Below, piece after piece: positions 30,203 through 39,119 of a stretch of DNA of 64,000 nucleotides. This DNA is from Acinetobacter sp. NIPH 2699. GTDB taxonomy: Bacteria; Pseudomonadota; Gammaproteobacteria; Pseudomonadales; Moraxellaceae. Position numbers and translations under genes: made by a program. The first letter of the stretch is position 1. Each line of letters starts with the position of its first letter. The notes under the pieces were generated by a model that made no database searches, was not told the origin of the DNA, and saw only the letters and a program-made list of their open reading frames with translations. Where the stretch lies: NCBI RefSeq assembly GCF_022549355.1, contig NZ_JAKZGL010000002.1, positions 269,599 to 333,598 on the forward strand. Reading direction: 5' to 3'.

Positions 30203-30404
30203 AAATGAAGGCAACCGACGTTAATGTGTGGATAAGTTCAGACTTACCCCCAGACCAAGGAAATAGTGATCTCAATAGAAAATAATGAAATAAAACACAA
30301 TTTTCCCTGACATTACATCATGAATTGTCAACACGCCGTATACAGAAAATGGCTCAAAAGGCGCTCAGAATATACATATAAACTTGATGATAAAAGAGTA
30401 AATA
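30203..30404. other. Intergenic region with one perfect DnaA box
   Basis: About 200 bases between the protease-like gene and the HdeD-like gene. TGTGGATAA at 30227-30235 is a perfect DnaA 9-mer on the reverse strand. A single box can occur by chance; nothing else of note was seen except the presumed HdeD-like promoter. Confidence 0.4.
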
Positions 30405-30977
30405 ATGATGAAAACAGTGGGTAATGACCTGATTCGCAATCAGCTACACGCTGACCGTAAATGGTATCTGCTATTAGGCGTATTATTGATTATTATTGGT
30501 TTGGTTCTTTTAGCGGCTTTGCCCTTTGCAACCTTGTCTGCAGTGCTTTTATTCGGTGTGCTCATGATGTTGGGTGGCGCTTTGCATTTTGTTGCTGCAT
30601 TTACGGTGTTTAAAGGTGGCACACGATGGCTGTGGGCATTGTTTGGTGTGTTGTATTTGGCAGCAGGTTATTTTGCATTTACTACGCCTGTAATCACCGC
30701 TGTTGTTTTGACGAGTCTCTTGGCTGTCGCATTGATTATTGCAGGGATTATCCGCACAGTGAACGCTTTTATCCTTAGACCCATGTCAGGCTGGGGGTGG
30801 GTGTTATTTTCAGGCGTCGTGACTTTATTCACTGGGCTGTTGATCTTATCCTCGCCAAGCTCACCTTTTTGGGTACTCGGTCTATTCCTTGCGATTGATA
30901 TTTTATTTCAAGGCATAAACTATCTGACTTTTGCTGGTGCAATTAAGCAATTACCGCATAGTTCGACCGTGGTTTAG
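30405..30977 (+). CDS. HdeD-family membrane protein (DUF308)
   Basis: 190 residues with six predicted membrane helices in three repeated pairs; each pair has an LxxGIxxIxxGxxxL-like pattern (for example WYLLLGVLLIIIGLVLLAAL). This is the HdeD/DUF308 fold. In E. coli HdeD helps acid resistance, but the molecular role is unknown and the gene here stands alone, without hdeA or hdeB. Confidence 0.85.
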   Translation: MMKTVGNDLIRNQLHADRKWYLLLGVLLIIIGLVLLAALPFATLSAVLLFGVLMMLGGALHFVAAFTVFKGGTRWLWALFGVLYLAAGYFAFTTPVITAVVLTSLLAVALIIAGIIRTVNAFILRPMSGWGWVLFSGVVTLFTGLLILSSPSSPFWVLGLFLAIDILFQGINYLTFAGAIKQLPHSSTVV

Positions 30978-31097
30978 ACTGAACGTTTTCGATATTAGGA
31001 GCATGTGTTGAACATGCTCTTTTTGTTTTTGTAGCGTGAAATGTTTCATTTGCTTTAGTCTGCTAAAATACCATTTCATTGTGAATTGAACGATTTT

Positions 31098-33077
31098 ATG
31101 ACGCTTGCCAAGCTAATTGATGAATTAAATCCCCAACAGAAACAAGCTGCAACGACGGCTGCACAAAATTGCTTGGTTTTAGCTGGGGCAGGTTGTGGTA
31201 AAACCAAAACCATTGTGGCAAGAGCAGCGTATTTGATTGATCAGGGGCTTGCAGCACAACAGATTCAGATTCTGACCTTTACGCGTCGTGCCGCCAGTGA
31301 AATCGTCACGCGTGTCGAACAACATATGGGTGCGCAAGCCAAAGGTTTACGGGCATCCACATTTCATACTTTTTGCATGTATTTATTACGTCGCAATCCC
31401 AAAGCTTTCGGTTTAACGCAATTCAGTATTATTGATCGTGATGACCAGCTACTGATGTTCCGTTTATTGCGTGGCAAAGATAAGGGCAATGTGCTACCCA
31501 AAGCCGCTGAGCTTTGTGACTTGTATTCCTATGCGCGTAATACCAAAACCAAGCTTTCAGATGCTTTGGTTGAGCAACTCCCGCAAGCCATCGAATATAA
31601 AACGCAAATTGCAGAATTGATGCAAGCCTATGAACAACGCAAGCAAGAACGAAACTTTCTTGATTATGATGATATTTTATCGATTGTGGCGGTGCATTTA
31701 CAAAGTTCACCTGAGTTGGTGAAATGGGTGACTGGCTTCTGTTCGGCTTTATTGGTCGATGAGATGCAAGATACCAATCCACTGCAATGGGCTTTATTGC
31801 AGCCATTGGTCGGCAAGGTAAAACTGTTTTGTGTCGGTGATGATGCTCAGTCAATTTATGGTTTCCGTGGCGCAGATTTTGAAAATATTCACCATTTTAA
31901 AGAACGAGTGCCTGATGCTGAGGTGCTCACTTTGGCAATGAATTATCGTTCAACGCAGGAAATTTTAGACCTATCCAATTGGTTGCTAGAGCAGAGCCAG
32001 ATTCATTATGACAAACATTTACAGGCTTATCGTGGTAAGGGGTTAAAGCCGCAACTGCATGTTTTGGGCAATGAATTTGAAGAAGCCAATTGGATTATTC
32101 AAGACTTAAATCAACGATATTTCCAAGGCGCAGCTTGGGCAGAACATATGGTCTTATTGCGCTCAGGCTTTAGTGGTCGATATCTAGAGGGCGCATTGAT
32201 CGCAGCTAATATTCCGTATCGCTTTATTGGTGGGGTAAAGTTACTTGAATCTGCCCACGTCAAAGATGTGTTGAGCTTACTTCGGGTCAGTGTCAATTCG
32301 CAGGATGATCTGGCTTGGATGCGGTTTCTGACTTTGTGGGATGGAGTTGGCGATGTTGGGGCGAGTAAATTAGCGCAAGAGTTGATTCAACTTGCAGATA
32401 TTGATGCGCGTTGTCAGCGCTTAGAACGACACGGCAAAGTGCCACAACAAGCGATTTTAATCTTGAAACAGCTTGATGTGTTACAACAGCATGTTGAAGC
32501 CTGTATTGGCTTAGCGCTAGATGCCCTGAATGAACAATTAGAAAATAACTATAAAAGCAAAGATTGGAATCGTCGTGTCAAAGATTTTGATTTGGTAAAA
32601 CAACTGGCGCGTAAACATCAATTGTTGGGTGAGTTCTTAGAGGAATATGTGCTTGACCCGATTTCAGTTTCAGAGATAGATAAAACCCCTGATCAAGACT
32701 TGGTGACTTTGATTACCGTTCATTCCGCCAAAGGGACTGAGCAAAAAGTTTGCTATGTACCACATGTTTCACCGAATCAATATCCACATGCTCGTGTGCA
32801 AGGTGATTTTGATGATGTTGAGGAGGAGCGCCGTGTGCTATATGTGGCGCTGACACGAGCAGAAAATGAATTGATTTTGACCAAACAGAATTTAAATCTA
32901 TGGTCACAAGATCAATATGATGAGCAAGGACGGAAAATAGAAAGCTATTTCCTCAATGATTTACCTCAACATTTGCTGAGTGTTCAGATTCATCGCCAAG
33001 TTCCATCCTCTTTCAATAAAGGTGGTTGGCAGCGTAACTCAGCAATAAGTTTAGGTTTTGGTATTGATCTCGATTAA
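31098..33077 (+). CDS. UvrD/Rep-type superfamily 1 DNA helicase
   Basis: 659 residues from the ATG at 31098 (a TTG 12 bases upstream is less likely). SF1A motifs in order: Q-motif LNPQQKQAA, Walker A AGAGCGKTKT, motif Ia ILTFTRRAA, motif II LLVDEMQDTNPLQ, motif III GDDAQSIYGFRGAD, motif IV NYRSTQEI, motif V ITVHSAKGTE and motif VI LYVALTRAEN. It is ATP-dependent 3'-5' helicase-like, of Rep length (673) but not a clear orthologue of Rep, UvrD or PcrA; acinetobacters have those elsewhere. The 28-residue tail lacks a known interaction motif. Confidence 0.92.
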   Translation: MTLAKLIDELNPQQKQAATTAAQNCLVLAGAGCGKTKTIVARAAYLIDQGLAAQQIQILTFTRRAASEIVTRVEQHMGAQAKGLRASTFHTFCMYLLRRNPKAFGLTQFSIIDRDDQLLMFRLLRGKDKGNVLPKAAELCDLYSYARNTKTKLSDALVEQLPQAIEYKTQIAELMQAYEQRKQERNFLDYDDILSIVAVHLQSSPELVKWVTGFCSALLVDEMQDTNPLQWALLQPLVGKVKLFCVGDDAQSIYGFRGADFENIHHFKERVPDAEVLTLAMNYRSTQEILDLSNWLLEQSQIHYDKHLQAYRGKGLKPQLHVLGNEFEEANWIIQDLNQRYFQGAAWAEHMVLLRSGFSGRYLEGALIAANIPYRFIGGVKLLESAHVKDVLSLLRVSVNSQDDLAWMRFLTLWDGVGDVGASKLAQELIQLADIDARCQRLERHGKVPQQAILILKQLDVLQQHVEACIGLALDALNEQLENNYKSKDWNRRVKDFDLVKQLARKHQLLGEFLEEYVLDPISVSEIDKTPDQDLVTLITVHSAKGTEQKVCYVPHVSPNQYPHARVQGDFDDVEEERRVLYVALTRAENELILTKQNLNLWSQDQYDEQGRKIESYFLNDLPQHLLSVQIHRQVPSSFNKGGWQRNSAISLGFGIDLD

Positions 33078-33087
33078 ACTAAGGTTA

Positions 33088-33315
33088 GGGTCTGTGGACA
33101 TTTCACAGATGCTTGCGACAGAGGGTGTTTTTTAGACGATACAAGGCATAACGTAGTAACGGCAAAAAATGTCCCTGTCCCGCAGGGTTATGGCTAAAAC
33201 TTCCTCAAACTTCGTTATGAAATTTGACAAGGGGGTCGCCATTGCCTGCATTTCATGCCTCGTTTGTGTCGTTTTAGCCGATAACGCAAGGCATGGTTGA
33301 AATATCAACAGACCC
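33088..33315 (+). repeat. MITE-like element, copy A (228 bp)
   Basis: The element is bounded by imperfect terminal inverted repeats: GGGTCTGTGGACATTTCA at the left and the complement of GGGTCTGTTGATATTTCA at the right (two mismatches in 18). The dinucleotide TA flanks both ends. The interior is non-coding and is homologous to the element at 60346-60656 on the opposite strand. It fills most of the helicase-RRM intergenic region. The IS family that could mobilise it is not in this window. Confidence 0.8.
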
Positions 33316-33329
33316 TATTCAATTATTTT

Positions 33330-33353
33330 GATTCATTTCTTTAAAAATGAATC
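33330..33353 (+). promoter_or_regulatory. Hairpin in the 5' leader of the RRM protein gene
   Basis: GATTCATTT and AAATGAATC form a perfect 9-bp stem around CTTTAA, ending 17 bases before the ATG of the RRM gene. It could be a weak terminator for the helicase transcript or a structure for control of the RRM gene. Confidence 0.45.
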
Positions 33354-33370
33354 ATTTCTTAGGTTTTAGC

Positions 33371-33616
33371 ATGAAAATTTTAGTTCGTAATTTAGATCGT
33401 TCCGTAACCGATGCAGAAGTCCTTGAGTTATTCAAGCCTTATGGCAAAGTTGAATCTTGTGTCGTGGTAAAAGACGAGGCAACAGGGAAGTCTAAAGGTT
33501 TTGGCTTTGTGGAAATGACCAATCCAAGAGAAGCAGTTAAAGCGATTAAAGGTCTCAATACTTTACGTGTAAAAGGTGTGGGTATCCGAGTGAAAGCTGC
33601 GGACGATAAAGCTTAA
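33371..33616 (+). CDS. Small RNA-binding protein with one RRM domain
   Basis: 81 residues from the ATG at 33371; an in-frame ATG at 33347 falls inside the leader hairpin and is rejected. The RRM hallmarks are RNP2 (ILVRNL, residues 3-8) and RNP1 (KGFGFVEM, about 43-50). Such single-RRM proteins of bacteria bind single-stranded RNA and are often cold- or growth-regulated. The gene is followed after only six bases by an ASCH-domain gene, and MITE copy A ends 55 bases upstream. Confidence 0.92.
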   Translation: MKILVRNLDRSVTDAEVLELFKPYGKVESCVVVKDEATGKSKGFGFVEMTNPREAVKAIKGLNTLRVKGVGIRVKAADDKA

Positions 33617-33622
33617 CCTTCA

Positions 33623-33979
33623 ATGCTTAAACAATATGCGGCTTTATCTATTGTTGCGCCCAATGGTGAGCGAATTGCACACGGCCTTAAAACCTTAGAG
33701 ATTCGCTCTTGGTTGCCTGAGGAATTTCCGCTTAAAAATCTCGTTATTGTCGAAAATCAAAACTATCTCTTAAAAGATAGCGATGAAGAGATGGGGCGAG
33801 CCGTTGCTCTAGTCGATATCGAATCTGCGCATGCTTGGCAACAACATGAAGTTGAAGCAGCACAGGCATCTCGTTGGACAGAAGGGTATTATGCTTGGGT
33901 GATTAACAATGTCCGTCCTTTTCCTCAGCCAATCGCATGTATGGCAAAGCGTAAAATTTATCGTGTTGAATTGATGTGA
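33623..33979 (+). CDS. ASCH-domain protein
   Basis: 118 residues. The signature ALSIVAPNGERIAHGLKTLE then IRSW and the end block GYYAWVINNVRPF are typical of ASCH domains, which have a PUA-like fold and act on RNA or nucleosides (one described member is an N4-acetylcytidine amidohydrolase). It starts six bases after the RRM gene, so translation is probably coupled. The substrate is unknown. Confidence 0.85.
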   Translation: MLKQYAALSIVAPNGERIAHGLKTLEIRSWLPEEFPLKNLVIVENQNYLLKDSDEEMGRAVALVDIESAHAWQQHEVEAAQASRWTEGYYAWVINNVRPFPQPIACMAKRKIYRVELM

Positions 33980-34049
33980 TGATCACTATTTGTTTAATCG
34001 TCAATTCGCTTTACAATTGCCCATGATTTAAATGAAATAGGGATTTAAG

Positions 34050-34553
34050 ATGTCTCGTGTTGCTCGCTACCATGCTGATCGTACCAATCAAAAACTTTAT
34101 TTTGCTCGACTTGCATGTCAACAAGCAGAGCAAACTGAACATATCCAACAAGCACAGGCGTACCGTGAAGCCGCAGTATTCCATTTGCATGGGGCGATTT
34201 TAGCCTTCTTGCAAGAATTGGTACGTTACTACCGTCTAAATGATTTACAACCGACGTTTAAATCGATTGAAGAGCATATGGCGGATAAAGGTCAGGTATC
34301 ACCAGAAATTTCAGTCTTACAGCATTTGGCAAAAGATGGTTTTGTGGCTGAGTTAAAACGCGCCTATCGTATGTGCCAATATGCGCCAGAACCGACTTCG
34401 CCAGAGCCAGAGAATGAAACCTCATCCAATTTGATTATTAAAGTGACTCAAAGCCCACAAGCATGGTTGCCTGATGCCAAAATTTTGCGTGAATGGCATC
34501 GCGAGTTAAGTCACTTAATTGATGGTTTTCGTAACGAAATGGTTGAGTTCTAA
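34050..34553 (+). CDS. DUF6586 family protein
   Basis: 167 residues. The N-terminus SRVARYHADRTNQKLYFARL and the LHGAILAFLQELVRYYRL helix match the DUF6586 family found in Pseudomonas and Acinetobacter near topA. It is largely helical with an acidic Pro/Glu linker at about 110-122 and no membrane segment. The function is unknown. Confidence 0.7.
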   Translation: MSRVARYHADRTNQKLYFARLACQQAEQTEHIQQAQAYREAAVFHLHGAILAFLQELVRYYRLNDLQPTFKSIEEHMADKGQVSPEISVLQHLAKDGFVAELKRAYRMCQYAPEPTSPEPENETSSNLIIKVTQSPQAWLPDAKILREWHRELSHLIDGFRNEMVEF

Positions 34554-34666
34554 GTTAAACCAGTGAGATACTTGAAATTCATGCAAACAGCACTTATATA
34601 AATAAGACGTGAGATCGCAAAGTGCACACGTGCTTTGCCACCATGATTGAAGCATGGAGAATATAT

Positions 34667-34945
34667 ATGTCAATGCAGCAGTTAAAAGAATTATTTGGTA
34701 ACCAAGAAGCGGTTCTAGAATTGGTTCAACTCGAAGGTGGTGAGCTCGCGTTGCGTAATGCTGGTTCTGAACAAGAGCCTTTAGTCAAGATTCAGTTTAG
34801 TGATGAAGTGAAAGAAATTCTTGGAGATCAAACACCGGCAGTCGCTCAACACATGATTCAAGCGGCTTTATTTGGTTTGCTCGAAAAGCAAATGAACCAA
34901 TGGCAAGCGGAAGTGATGGATGAGCAGCCAACTCATTTGAGTTAA
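34667..34945 (+). CDS. Small conserved protein of unknown function
   Basis: 92 residues from the ATG at 34667, with GGAGA seven bases upstream; the longer GTG frame from 34622 adds 15 residues without support. It has a compact alpha/beta look (LVQLEGGELALRNAGSEQEP, then VKIQFSDEV) and an amphipathic C-terminal helix. It lies downstream of the DUF6586 gene on the same strand with a terminator after it. Confidence 0.72.
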   Translation: MSMQQLKELFGNQEAVLELVQLEGGELALRNAGSEQEPLVKIQFSDEVKEILGDQTPAVAQHMIQAALFGLLEKQMNQWQAEVMDEQPTHLS

Positions 34946-34967
34946 TACTAAATACGATATAAGAAGC

Positions 34968-34997
34968 AAAAAGCGTACTTAAAGTACGCTTTTTTTG
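34968..34997. terminator. Bidirectional terminator
   Basis: AAAAGCGTACTT and AGTACGCTTTT pair with a two-base loop; A- and T-runs lie on both sides. It serves the small gene on the left and the antiporter gene on the right. Confidence 0.85.
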
Positions 34998-35009
34998 TTT
35001 GCCATGTAG

Positions 35010-36725
35010 TTAATGTTCAACAGCTTGATGTGCTCGCTCGATTTGATTGAGAATATGATGACTCATATTTTTTGCCATTTCTTCTTTGGCATAGAAGACT
35101 TCACCAATATTTTCTTCACGAATCACTACCGCTTCTTCCTTACTTTCCGCACAGATCAATACCTGAATCTCAGGGTTCAATTGTTTAGAAATATCAACGA
35201 TCCGATGAATGTCTAAAATATCCATTGGAGAAATCACCAATAATCGTGCGTGCTGAATATGCGCTTGAACCAAAACATTCGGTTCAGTTGCTGCGCCACT
35301 GACAGCGGCGATGCCTTGATGACGTAGCTTTTCAACGATCTCTCGATTTTCTTCAGCGATTACCACTTTGATATTTTGTTGTATGAGATTGTCACTAATG
35401 CGACGACCGACCCCACCATAGCCGACAATCACCACCTGATCGCGTAAATAGTCTTGGTCAACTTCATCTGGCAGCATCGCAAGTGGGTCACCACTACGTT
35501 CTAATAAGCGTGCGAGATGCGAGCGTTGACGAATCCATCGTTGCGTTGGTTCGATGGCAGAGAAAACAAACGAGTTCAATGTGATTGAGAATAGTGCACC
35601 TGCAAGAATGAGATTTTGAGCTTCTAAAGTCAGTAAACCAAGTGCAACCCCCATCGTTGCCAAAATAAATGAGAACTCGCCGATTTGCGCGAGACTTGCA
35701 CCTACGGTTAAAGCGGTATTGATGGGATAACGGAAGAATAAAACTAGGGCAATCGCCGCCAATGTTTTACCCACCATAATAATCGCAACGACAGCGAGAA
35801 TATGTAATGGTTCTTTGATGAGAATGCTTGGATCAAACAACATCCCGACCGATACGAAGAATAAAATGGCAAAGATTTCACGAAGTGGAAGGGTTTCTTC
35901 TTCAGCACGATGACTAAAATCAGATTCTTTCACCACCATACCCGCGAAGAATGCACCCAGTGCCATAGAGACACCAAAGACGGCGTAAGAGCCATAGGCG
36001 ATAGATATAGCTGCTGCAACGACAGTGAGGGTAAATAACTCCCGAGAGCCCAAGCGAGCGACAAATTGCATAATCATCGGTACGAGGCGCTTACCCACAA
36101 TCAACATGAAAGCGATAAAACCAGTGACTTTCAACAGCGTGATGCCAATGGTCATCCAGATATTCTGAGATGAATCCACACCATGTAACGCTGTTCCACC
36201 GAGTAATACTGCCATAGCAGGCAAAAGTACCAAGGCCAAGACCATGACGAGATCTTCGACCAAGAGCCAGCCAACAGCGATTTTACCATTGACGGAATCC
36301 AGTAAACCTCGATCACCAAGTGCTTTGAGCAGCACTACAGTACTGGCACAAGATAAACTTAGACCAAAGATCAAGGCAGAACCAAAGCTCCATCCCCAAA
36401 GCATGGAAACACCTACACCGAGTAAGGTTGCTACACTGATTTGCAGAATTGCACCAGGTATGGCAATACGACGGACTTGGAGTAAATCTTTGATGGAAAA
36501 GTGCATGCCCACGCCGAACATGAGAAACATGACGCCTAGCTCAGCCAACTGATTGGCAAGTTGAATATCACCGACAAAGCCAGGTGTGTTCGGACTAATA
36601 ATGATGCCCGCAATTAAATAACCAATTAAAGGAGGTAAGCGTAAACGTGCAGCGATATAGCCAAAAATAAGTGCTAAGCCAAAGCCAAAAGCAAGTAATA
36701 TAATTAAACCAACATCATGTGGCAT
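35010..36725 (-). CDS. ybaL: CPA2-family cation/proton antiporter with TrkA-N domain (YbaL/KefB-like)
   Basis: 571 residues: about 12 membrane helices (residues 1-390), including the conserved LPPLIGYLIAGIIISPNTPG and the VGWLLVEDLVMVL ion-binding segment, then a RCK/TrkA-N domain (QVVIVGYGGVGRRISDNLIQ, about 415-535) that binds NAD(H) or nucleotides. There is no TrkA-C domain. It probably exchanges K+ or Na+ for protons. The E. coli YbaL has 558 residues with the same layout; the symbol is by similarity only. Confidence 0.88.
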   Translation of the reverse strand: MPHDVGLIILLAFGFGLALIFGYIAARLRLPPLIGYLIAGIIISPNTPGFVGDIQLANQLAELGVMFLMFGVGMHFSIKDLLQVRRIAIPGAILQISVATLLGVGVSMLWGWSFGSALIFGLSLSCASTVVLLKALGDRGLLDSVNGKIAVGWLLVEDLVMVLALVLLPAMAVLLGGTALHGVDSSQNIWMTIGITLLKVTGFIAFMLIVGKRLVPMIMQFVARLGSRELFTLTVVAAAISIAYGSYAVFGVSMALGAFFAGMVVKESDFSHRAEEETLPLREIFAILFFVSVGMLFDPSILIKEPLHILAVVAIIMVGKTLAAIALVLFFRYPINTALTVGASLAQIGEFSFILATMGVALGLLTLEAQNLILAGALFSITLNSFVFSAIEPTQRWIRQRSHLARLLERSGDPLAMLPDEVDQDYLRDQVVIVGYGGVGRRISDNLIQQNIKVVIAEENREIVEKLRHQGIAAVSGAATEPNVLVQAHIQHARLLVISPMDILDIHRIVDISKQLNPEIQVLICAESKEEAVVIREENIGEVFYAKEEMAKNMSHHILNQIERAHQAVEH

Positions 36726-36924
36726 TGGAACTCCTTAATCGTTGCGGTTAAGGTATAAATAGATCAGCATAAAACATGCCAAGAAAGAATCGAATAAATT
36801 GTAACAACTAAAATAGAATTTGTTGATGACATTTTTAAAAATTATCAAAAAAAATAATGTAAATTTCTTTCAACGCTGAGAAACATTTAAAGCGTGGTAC
36901 GGGAGATAAGAGGGGATTTTAAAG

Positions 36925-36957
36925 CAAAAAAAACGACCTCAAAAGAAGTCGTTTTTT
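36925..36957 (-). terminator. Terminator after rpmG
   Basis: AAAACGAC and GTCGTTTT pair around a ten-base loop, with T-runs on both sides; 14 bases past the rpmG stop. Confidence 0.75.
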
Positions 36958-36970
36958 AAAGATACTAAAA

Positions 36971-37126
36971 TTATTTAATTTTAGCTTCTTTGAAGATTAC
37001 GTGTTGACGGATTTTTGGATCAAATTTTTTGATTTCCATTTTTTCCGGCATAGTACGTTTGTTCTTAGTCGTGGTATAGAAATAACCAGTACCAGCTGTA
37101 GAAACGAGACGGATTTTATCACGCAT
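36971..37126 (-). CDS. rpmG: 50S ribosomal protein L33
   Basis: 51 residues on the reverse strand, [20 protein letters not shown] then [17 protein letters not shown]. This is L33 of the form lacking the zinc-binding cysteine pairs. It is at its usual place 12 bases after rpmB and ends with a terminator. The gene is short enough to be missed by simple length filters. Confidence 0.96.
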   Translation of the reverse strand: MRDKIRLVSTAGTGYFYTTTKNKRTMPEKMEIKKFDPKIRQHVIFKEAKIK

Positions 37127-37138
37127 TGTTCAGACTCC

Positions 37139-37375
37139 TTAGATCTTTTGACCTTGAGCACGGAGATCAGCAACAACTTTCTCAATACCCAATTTATCAA
37201 TAATACGCATACCTTTAGTGGTTAAACGAAGACGTACAAAACGCTTTTCGCTTTCTAACCAAAAACGGTGGTGGTGCAGGTTCGGCTCGAACCGGCGTTT
37301 GGTTTTGTTGTTTGCGTGCGATACGTTGTTACCAACGATTGGACGCTTGCCGGTAACTTGGCAAACCTTAGACAT
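37139..37375 (-). CDS. rpmB: 50S ribosomal protein L28
   Basis: 78 residues from the ATG at 37375; the longer open frame upstream is untranslated leader. [20 protein letters not shown] then [19 protein letters not shown] is the L28 sequence, and the length equals that of E. coli L28. It is co-transcribed with rpmG. Confidence 0.97.
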   Translation of the reverse strand: MSKVCQVTGKRPIVGNNVSHANNKTKRRFEPNLHHHRFWLESEKRFVRLRLTTKGMRIIDKLGIEKVVADLRAQGQKI

Positions 37376-37503
37376 GGTGAACTCCATTGCTAGTTTTATA
37401 GCACTGTTTCGTGCAACTAGCCATTCAAGTAAACGGATGAAATCATTCAAGGGGCGTTTTATACCAAAAATACGATTAAAAGACAAGCGAAATTGGTAAA
37501 AAC

Positions 37504-37534
37504 AAGGCATGAACTCGTTTGATAGGTCATGCCT
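37504..37534 (-). terminator. Terminator after the aldehyde dehydrogenase gene
   Basis: AAGGCATGA and TCATGCCTT pair around a 13-base loop, followed by TGTTTTT on the reverse strand. Confidence 0.65.
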
Positions 37535-37542
37535 TGATCAGC

Positions 37543-38997
37543 CTAGCGAAATAGTGTTTTCAAAAGCAGTTTGTGTGCGGCTTTATTATATGGCGGTAGA
37601 ATGAATTTTAAACTATAAAGTTTAGGGCTCACAGGATTTGACATCATGGAGCGTTCATGTGAGAAGCTAAAGAAACCTTCTTTACCATGATATTTGCCCA
37701 TACCTGATGCGCCGACACCACCAAATGGCAGGTCATCTTGAGCAACATGCGTTAAGACTTGGTTGATACCAAAATGCCCTGAATGGGTGCGTCCTGCAAT
37801 ATATTCTGCACGCGCACTATCCACATCAAAGTAATAGAAAGCCAATGGGCGAGGACGACTATTAATGAACTGAAGCGCATCTTCGATGTGTTCATATTCT
37901 AAAATAGGAAGAATTGGACCAAAGATCTCATTCTTCATGATTTCCATGTCTGTGCTGACATCAGTTAATAAGGTTGGTGCGATTTTACGAACCTCAGTTA
38001 AAGATTCGTTCTTGCTGTTTAACTCAACAATGTTCGCACCTTGCTTTTGTGCATCCTCAAGATAACCTTGTAGGCGGTTATATTGTTTGTCATTGACAAT
38101 CGAGGTGTAGTCATTGTTGTCAGCTAAAGTTGGATACATGCTGTTTACAAAGTCTTGATAATGCTGAGTGAATTCAGCGGTTTTGCCTTTAGGTAAGAAC
38201 ATATAATCTGGTGCAACACAGGTTTGACCCGCATTCCAAAGTTTACCCACCGCAATACGTTGAGCGACATCACGAATATTCATGGATGGGTGAACTAGCG
38301 CTGGAGACTTACCTCCCAGTTCCAAAATAACAGGCACAAGATTTTGAGCAGCAGCAGCCATCACTGTTTTACCGACAGAGGTCGAGCCTGTAAAAATCAG
38401 TTTATCAAATGGCAGGTGACTAAATGCATCTGAAATAGGACCACCGCCATTTACAACAGCCACTAATTCTTGAGGAAAGGCTTCTGAAAGCGCATTTTCA
38501 AGGACATAACCGAAGTTTGACGACGCACTGGAAATTTTGATCATGGTATGGTTACCCGCAGCCAATGCACAAATCAGTGGGCCAACGGAGAGCAATAATG
38601 GGTAGTTCCATGGTGCAATAACACCAATGACTCCTAAGGGCTGATATTGTACCCAGCCTTTCGCAGGTTGGTGTAACATGCTGATATGGCGTTTAGATGG
38701 TTTCATCCATTCGGTCAAGTTCTTGCTATAGTATTTAATATGTTCCAAGCAAGTGAGAACTTCACCAATTTTGGTTTCCATAATGGCACGATTGCCATAA
38801 TCTTGACTAATTGCGTTAGCAAATTGATCTTGATACTTTACCAAGATGGTTTTAAGTCGAGCCAAGCGCTCAATACGTTCTTTTGCGCTTGGGACGGGAT
38901 GACGCTGGTAAGCAACTCTTTGCTGTTCAAGCAAATCATGTAGCCGTTTTACATCAACATGAGGTGTCATAGCGGTTGTTTTTGTTTGACTGTTCAT
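37543..38997 (-). CDS. Coniferyl aldehyde dehydrogenase-like NAD(P)+-dependent aldehyde dehydrogenase
   Basis: 484 residues. The catalytic Cys lies in GKLWNAGQTCVAPDYMF and the general base Glu in VILELGGKSPALV; the nucleotide-binding FTGSTSVGK loop and PWNYPLL are present. The overall shape, including the C-terminal LKFILPPYN tail, resembles coniferyl aldehyde dehydrogenase (CalB)-type enzymes that oxidise aromatic or medium/long-chain aldehydes. The divergent TetR gene and the palindrome between them suggest TetR control. The natural substrate is unknown. Confidence 0.88.
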   Translation of the reverse strand: MNSQTKTTAMTPHVDVKRLHDLLEQQRVAYQRHPVPSAKERIERLARLKTILVKYQDQFANAISQDYGNRAIMETKIGEVLTCLEHIKYYSKNLTEWMKPSKRHISMLHQPAKGWVQYQPLGVIGVIAPWNYPLLLSVGPLICALAAGNHTMIKISSASSNFGYVLENALSEAFPQELVAVVNGGGPISDAFSHLPFDKLIFTGSTSVGKTVMAAAAQNLVPVILELGGKSPALVHPSMNIRDVAQRIAVGKLWNAGQTCVAPDYMFLPKGKTAEFTQHYQDFVNSMYPTLADNNDYTSIVNDKQYNRLQGYLEDAQKQGANIVELNSKNESLTEVRKIAPTLLTDVSTDMEIMKNEIFGPILPILEYEHIEDALQFINSRPRPLAFYYFDVDSARAEYIAGRTHSGHFGINQVLTHVAQDDLPFGGVGASGMGKYHGKEGFFSFSHERSMMSNPVSPKLYSLKFILPPYNKAAHKLLLKTLFR

Positions 38998-39035
38998 AGG
39001 AGTAGACCAAAAGAAAACTTATTTACTTTTTCATT

Positions 39036-39055
39036 TTTAGAGTAAATACTCTAAA
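39036..39055. promoter_or_regulatory. Perfect palindromic operator between aldehyde dehydrogenase and TetR genes
   Basis: TTTAGAGTA-AA-TACTCTAAA: two 9-bp half-sites in perfect inverted repeat with a two-base centre. It lies 38 bases from the aldehyde dehydrogenase start and 64 from the TetR gene start, a normal place for a TetR-type operator controlling both. Binding is an inference. Confidence 0.7.
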
Positions 39056-39119
39056 GTGTCAAGTCGCCTTATGGGTTTGTTTTATAACTCATTGATAATC
39101 TTATAGATGGTTAAAAACG

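Noticed and set aside
30227..30235. Replication origin signal from a single DnaA box
   Set aside because: One 9-mer without neighbours, AT-rich unwinding repeats or dnaA/gidA-type genes is not evidence of an origin.
33088..33315. Non-coding RNA gene upstream of the RRM gene
   Set aside because: The sequence is a repeat with terminal inverted repeats found elsewhere in the window, which explains it better than a unique RNA gene.
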